Below are positions 31,438 through 33,779 of a stretch of DNA of 33,779 nt, piece after piece. This stretch comes from Flavobacteriales bacterium (lineage in GTDB: Bacteria; Bacteroidota; Bacteroidia; Flavobacteriales_C; GCA-002722245), in NCBI GenBank assembly GCA_002717515.1, contig PBEC01000005.1, positions 1 through 33,779 on the forward strand, written 5' to 3'. Position 1 is the stretch's first letter. Every line of letters starts with the position of its first letter. The notes below the pieces were generated by a model. That model was not told where the DNA came from. It did no database searches and saw only the letters and a list, made by a program, of their open reading frames with translations. Position numbers and translations under genes: made by a program.

Positions 31438-32445
31438 ATGGAAGTATCTAAAGAAAAGCTGATTAATTCAATTTCTGTTTTAATTTCCGAAAATGTATGG
31501 AGTTCAGACCCAAATAATACAGAAAAGGTAAAAAAAGCAAAAAATGCATTTGAAAAAAGAATTATTGGTTTTAGGGCTGAAATTGAATTCCCAGCACTTT
31601 TAGAAAAAAGAAAACATCTTAATAGGACGATATTTAATGGTGGTACATTTTTACCAACAGATAAAGAGGGTGAGGCTTTCGATAAAAGCTCTATCCATTA
31701 TATAGTAGACTCAAAGCCGCATACTAACTATGAAGAAGTTTTCTCTACAATTTCAAAATCGGAAGTAAAAAAACATTTTTACTTTAAGATTTTAAATTCA
31801 GGACAAATTATTGATTCTATAAACGGTTCAGTATACATACCTAATTTAGAAACATTTTCCTGGAATATAGAAAGGAAAAAGTTTGAACAGGTTCCTATTA
31901 GTGAATTTCTAAAAAATTTCACTAAAAAGAAAAACTTTAATAAGCCTAGTCAAGAATTAAATAATACCGTAGTATCAAACGATGTTTTAAAAGACTTTAG
32001 CAAAGATGAATTACTAAATCTACTATCAAACAGAGTAATATTAGACTATTACATAGGGTACAACTATGTTAGAGGAATACCTGTTGATATTGATTTAATT
32101 GTAAAAAAGAATGGGAAATTTTCTTTCTTAGAAATTAAAGAAAAGGATTTATCAAAGAGAAAACCGAATGGCTTTGGTATGGATACTCGAAGACTAGAAT
32201 CCATGACAAGCTTTGCTAATCCATTACACATACCTTACTTTTATATTGTAAGGGAAATTGACAATCAGAAAGACAGGAACTTTATTAATTGGCATTATAT
32301 TGATGTAAATTATTTTGCTGACTTAGTTACTGAATACAAGACTATTAATGGAGGAACCGGAATGGCGGTTCTAGGAAAAAATCACCCAACAAAAGTATGC
32401 CCAAAAGAAAAATTCACGACCATAGACTTCAATATAAGCTCCTAA
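31438..32445 (+). CDS. Putative PD-(D/E)XK restriction endonuclease-like protein
   Basis: In this 335-aa protein residues 216-236 read as VDIDL...FLEIKEK, with Asp217/Asp219, Glu232 and Lys234 arranged as the D...(D/E)xK active site on consecutive strands. NYVRGIPVD precedes it, and FGMDTRRLESM follows as a probable helix. The N-terminal 200 residues are not recognised. I chose the ATG at 31438; the frame is open to a TTG at 31405 inside the inverted repeat. It diverges from the SNF2 operon and is the second candidate nuclease of the island. It could be a type II-like restriction enzyme or a nuclease subunit; the fold call rests on the motif only. Confidence 0.65.
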   Translation: MEVSKEKLINSISVLISENVWSSDPNNTEKVKKAKNAFEKRIIGFRAEIEFPALLEKRKHLNRTIFNGGTFLPTDKEGEAFDKSSIHYIVDSKPHTNYEEVFSTISKSEVKKHFYFKILNSGQIIDSINGSVYIPNLETFSWNIERKKFEQVPISEFLKNFTKKKNFNKPSQELNNTVVSNDVLKDFSKDELLNLLSNRVILDYYIGYNYVRGIPVDIDLIVKKNGKFSFLEIKEKDLSKRKPNGFGMDTRRLESMTSFANPLHIPYFYIVREIDNQKDRNFINWHYIDVNYFADLVTEYKTINGGTGMAVLGKNHPTKVCPKEKFTTIDFNISS

Positions 32446-32556
32446 CCCCACTATTAAAATCATTTTTATTTCTGATTCACATAACTAGCATCAATGAAAC
32501 AATGTTTATAAATTGTTCTGTTTTATCAAGAGATTATAAACTGGTTAATACTCCTT

Positions 32557-32742
32557 TTATAGATTATCCATCTCTTCCCAAAACTCTGCATTAAACCTTT
32601 CTTTATAATAGTAATTTGCTTGCTGAATTGCTTGACAAAACATGTCGGATTCAATTGTGAACCAGAAAGGGCAATTAATCCTTTCAAAGCTAATAGAGTA
32701 AAATTTAGATTCTCCAATTGTATGGATTACGGTGTATTTTAT
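32557..32742 (-). pseudogene. 61-codon open frame in frame after the membrane-protein stop, no ATG
   Basis: Immediately after the TAA of the 215-aa membrane protein and in the same frame, the minus strand stays open for 65 codons. The product contains KYTVIHTIGESKFYSISFER and FNAEFWEEMDNL and looks protein-like. The only start-like codon at the natural position is ATA (32740-32742), 9 bases after the upstream stop. It may be a small downstream gene whose ATG became ATA, the C-terminal part of a longer gene split by a nonsense mutation, or chance. The rest of 32446-32751 holds nothing recognisable. Confidence 0.4.
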
Positions 32743-32751
32743 GGTTAAATT

Positions 32752-33399
32752 TTAATGTTCAAAAAATGACCTATTAAAACCTAGATTAAATGCCCAATTG
32801 TAAATCCATAATGAGGTTCCCTTATTTGGTTCATAAAACAAGTAAGATACAACCCCTACAAGCAATGTTACAACTAGTATGATAAGGTATTGCCAATAAA
32901 CCTCCAATTGTGAATCCCAAACAGAACGACTTATTCCATAGAAACCTAAAAAGGTTGGTAATCCACAAGTTAAAACTAATAGTACAACAAAATACAAGCT
33001 ACTAGTTTTTCTAAAATTGGCCCGCGACCTAATGTAAAGCCCTTTAACATAATACAATAAAGCTCCAATTATAAAAGACAAGCCTATTGCTATTCCATAG
33101 GATATGTAATCATTTGAAAATGTTTTTCTTAACCCAAATCGAACAAATATGAAAGGAACAATGAATGGTGAGAAGATTAAAGCGAACATTATCACTGTTA
33201 ATTGCAATTTAAACATGTATTCAAAAAGCACATAGAAGGGCTTGATAAATAATATTGCTAGATTCAAAAATGGTATTCTCTCAAAAAACTCCAAGAATCT
33301 AACTATTCCAGTTGGTTCCTTGCACCAATGCCAGTAATATCTAAGTTTATCACTTAAATCCCAGTAAGTAAATTCCTTAAATTTTTGAATTATTATCAT
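32752..33399 (-). CDS. Multi-pass membrane protein, function unknown
   Basis: This 215-aa protein has a soluble N-terminal segment (MIIIQKFKEFTYWDLSDKLR). About five hydrophobic spans follow at roughly residues 63-87, 97-117, 133-153, 166-189 and possibly an earlier one at 43-60. The C-terminus is aromatic-rich (SLWIYNWAFNLGFNRSFFEH). I do not recognise the family. It starts 10 bases after the 103-aa gene, so they are co-transcribed. The frame continues open after the stop; see the adjacent entry. It could be island cargo or flanking host sequence. Confidence 0.7.
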   Translation of the reverse strand: MIIIQKFKEFTYWDLSDKLRYYWHWCKEPTGIVRFLEFFERIPFLNLAILFIKPFYVLFEYMFKLQLTVIMFALIFSPFIVPFIFVRFGLRKTFSNDYISYGIAIGLSFIIGALLYYVKGLYIRSRANFRKTSSLYFVVLLVLTCGLPTFLGFYGISRSVWDSQLEVYWQYLIILVVTLLVGVVSYLFYEPNKGTSLWIYNWAFNLGFNRSFFEH

Positions 33400-33409
33400 A
33401 TTCTATTTT

Positions 33410-33721
33410 TTATTTTCTGTTAGTTAATGTGTTTATGTATTCGTCAATATTTGGAATGGAAAAGAAGAAGTTCCCACTTCTAATAGCATTTCCTTTTGTT
33501 GCTTCACCGGAAGTGATTAGATGTTCCCAAAACCATCTTATTTTCCGATTATCAAACAAGTCTTGTAACAATTCGAAATGCTCCTCCTCTCCTTTTAGTA
33601 AGACTTTCATAATCAAGCCTTCATCTGAAACTACTTTTGTCCAATTAAAACCACTTGAGAAGAAGTCATCATTTTCAACCATGTCTGCCTCTAGTATTTG
33701 CCTTTTGATTCTATTATTCAT
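33410..33721 (-). CDS. Unrecognised 103-aa protein
   Basis: This is a soluble mixed alpha/beta-looking protein with MNNRIKRQILEADMVENDDF at the N-terminus, LLKGEEEHFELLQDLFDNRK in the middle and FFFSIPNIDEYINTLTNRK at the end. No family is recognised. Four bases separate it from the stop of the partial upstream gene, and the membrane-protein gene follows 10 bases later, so it sits inside an operon. The opposite strand is also open but gives a Ser/Phe-rich antisense product. Confidence 0.6.
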   Translation of the reverse strand: MNNRIKRQILEADMVENDDFFSSGFNWTKVVSDEGLIMKVLLKGEEEHFELLQDLFDNRKIRWFWEHLITSGEATKGNAIRSGNFFFSIPNIDEYINTLTNRK

Positions 33722-33725
33722 TTCC

Positions 33726-33779
33726 TTATGCTACTTTAATTCGACCTTCTTCATCAAGTGAGAAATTGATGAGTTTATT
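33726..33779 (-). CDS. C-terminal tail of an unknown gene, cut by the window edge
   Basis: The minus strand is open from the window edge for 17 codons to TAA, giving NKLINFSLDEEGRIKVA. It ends 4 bases before the next ATG with TAAGGAA between, which fits a tightly packed operon. Another frame is also open over this short distance, so the reading frame is only probable. Confidence 0.4.
   Translation of the reverse strand, partial: NKLINFSLDEEGRIKVA

Noticed and set aside
32397-32594. 65-codon plus-strand open frame after the PD-(D/E)XK gene
   Set aside because: It begins inside that gene and its composition is unremarkable; the region is better explained by the minus-strand frame.
32526-32717. 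63-codon minus-strand open frame with an ATG start
   Set aside because: It overlaps, in a different frame, the more protein-like open frame 32557-32742 that continues the membrane-protein frame.
33429-33761. 110-codon plus-strand open frame opposite the 103-aa gene
   Set aside because: The antisense Ser/Phe/Leu-rich composition and the tight operon packing of the minus-strand genes favour the minus-strand reading.
31360-33779. Right attachment site (copy of the tRNA-Pro 3' end)
   Set aside because: No match to the terminal tRNA sequence around CCACCCCGA was seen; the boundary is probably outside the window.
22605-33779. CRISPR array or insertion sequence in the island
   Set aside because: No regularly spaced repeats and no transposase gene were found.

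Overview
The window reads as a chromosomal segment of a low-G+C Bacteroidota, most likely class Flavobacteriia. Reasons: a Bacteroidota-type purM and 65-aa bS21, a PorE-like TPR/PD40/OmpA protein, promoters of the TTG-N20-TAnnTTTG type (rpsU and tRNA-Pro), and gene starts mostly without Shine-Dalgarno sequences. No 16S rRNA is present, so placement below class is not attempted.

Positions 1-22529 are ordinary host chromosome, with all protein genes on the minus strand. Read in transcription order from the right they are: a LytTR response regulator with a hybrid histidine kinase; tatA with a Na+/Ca2+ exchanger; a standalone PorE-like OmpA protein with its own terminator; purM-prfA-pyrF; a tight seven-gene run pspC-like, K+ channel, rmlD-like, Na+:alanine symporter, ComEA-like HhH protein, apt, acyl-CoA dehydrogenase; rpsU with its own promoter and terminator; xerC-hpf with terminator; then tRNA-Thr(UGU)-Tyr-Gly-Thr(GGU)-tuf, tRNA-Trp, secE-nusG-rplK-rplA-rplJ-rplL (cut by the window edge). 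The last block has the same tRNA order and anticodons as the thrU-tyrU-glyT-thrT-tufB and secE-nusG-rpl region of enterobacteria.

At 22530-22604 on the plus strand lies tRNA-Pro(UGG), immediately followed by a tyrosine integrase and an excisionase-like HTH protein. This is the left end of an integrated genomic island. The cargo (about 24.3-32.4 kb) is a defence locus. A small XRE/controller-type regulator overlaps a 5-methylcytosine methyltransferase on the plus strand. Opposed to it is a four-gene overlapping minus-strand operon: SNF2 helicase, GHKL (MORC/MutL-like) ATPase, HNH nuclease and an unrecognised 313-aa protein. A PD-(D/E)XK nuclease-like gene diverges from the helicase gene. This matches the class of paraMORC-containing restriction-modification systems predicted by Iyer, Abhiman and Aravind (2008), with two candidate nucleases.

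The most interesting sequence-level observation is that the C-termini of the GHKL ATPase and of the unrecognised 313-aa protein are homologous. They share a W-x5-NGK-x-G-x2-LN-x2-H-x-F segment followed by an ungapped 32-residue stretch with 12 identities. The operon therefore encodes two proteins with the same uncharacterised C-terminal module, one on an ATPase and one on an unknown N-terminal domain.

The right edge (32.5-33.8 kb) carries unrecognised minus-strand genes: a 103-aa protein, a multi-pass membrane protein, an open frame continuing past its stop, and the tail of another gene. No second copy of the tRNA-Pro 3' end was seen, so the right boundary of the island is not resolved.
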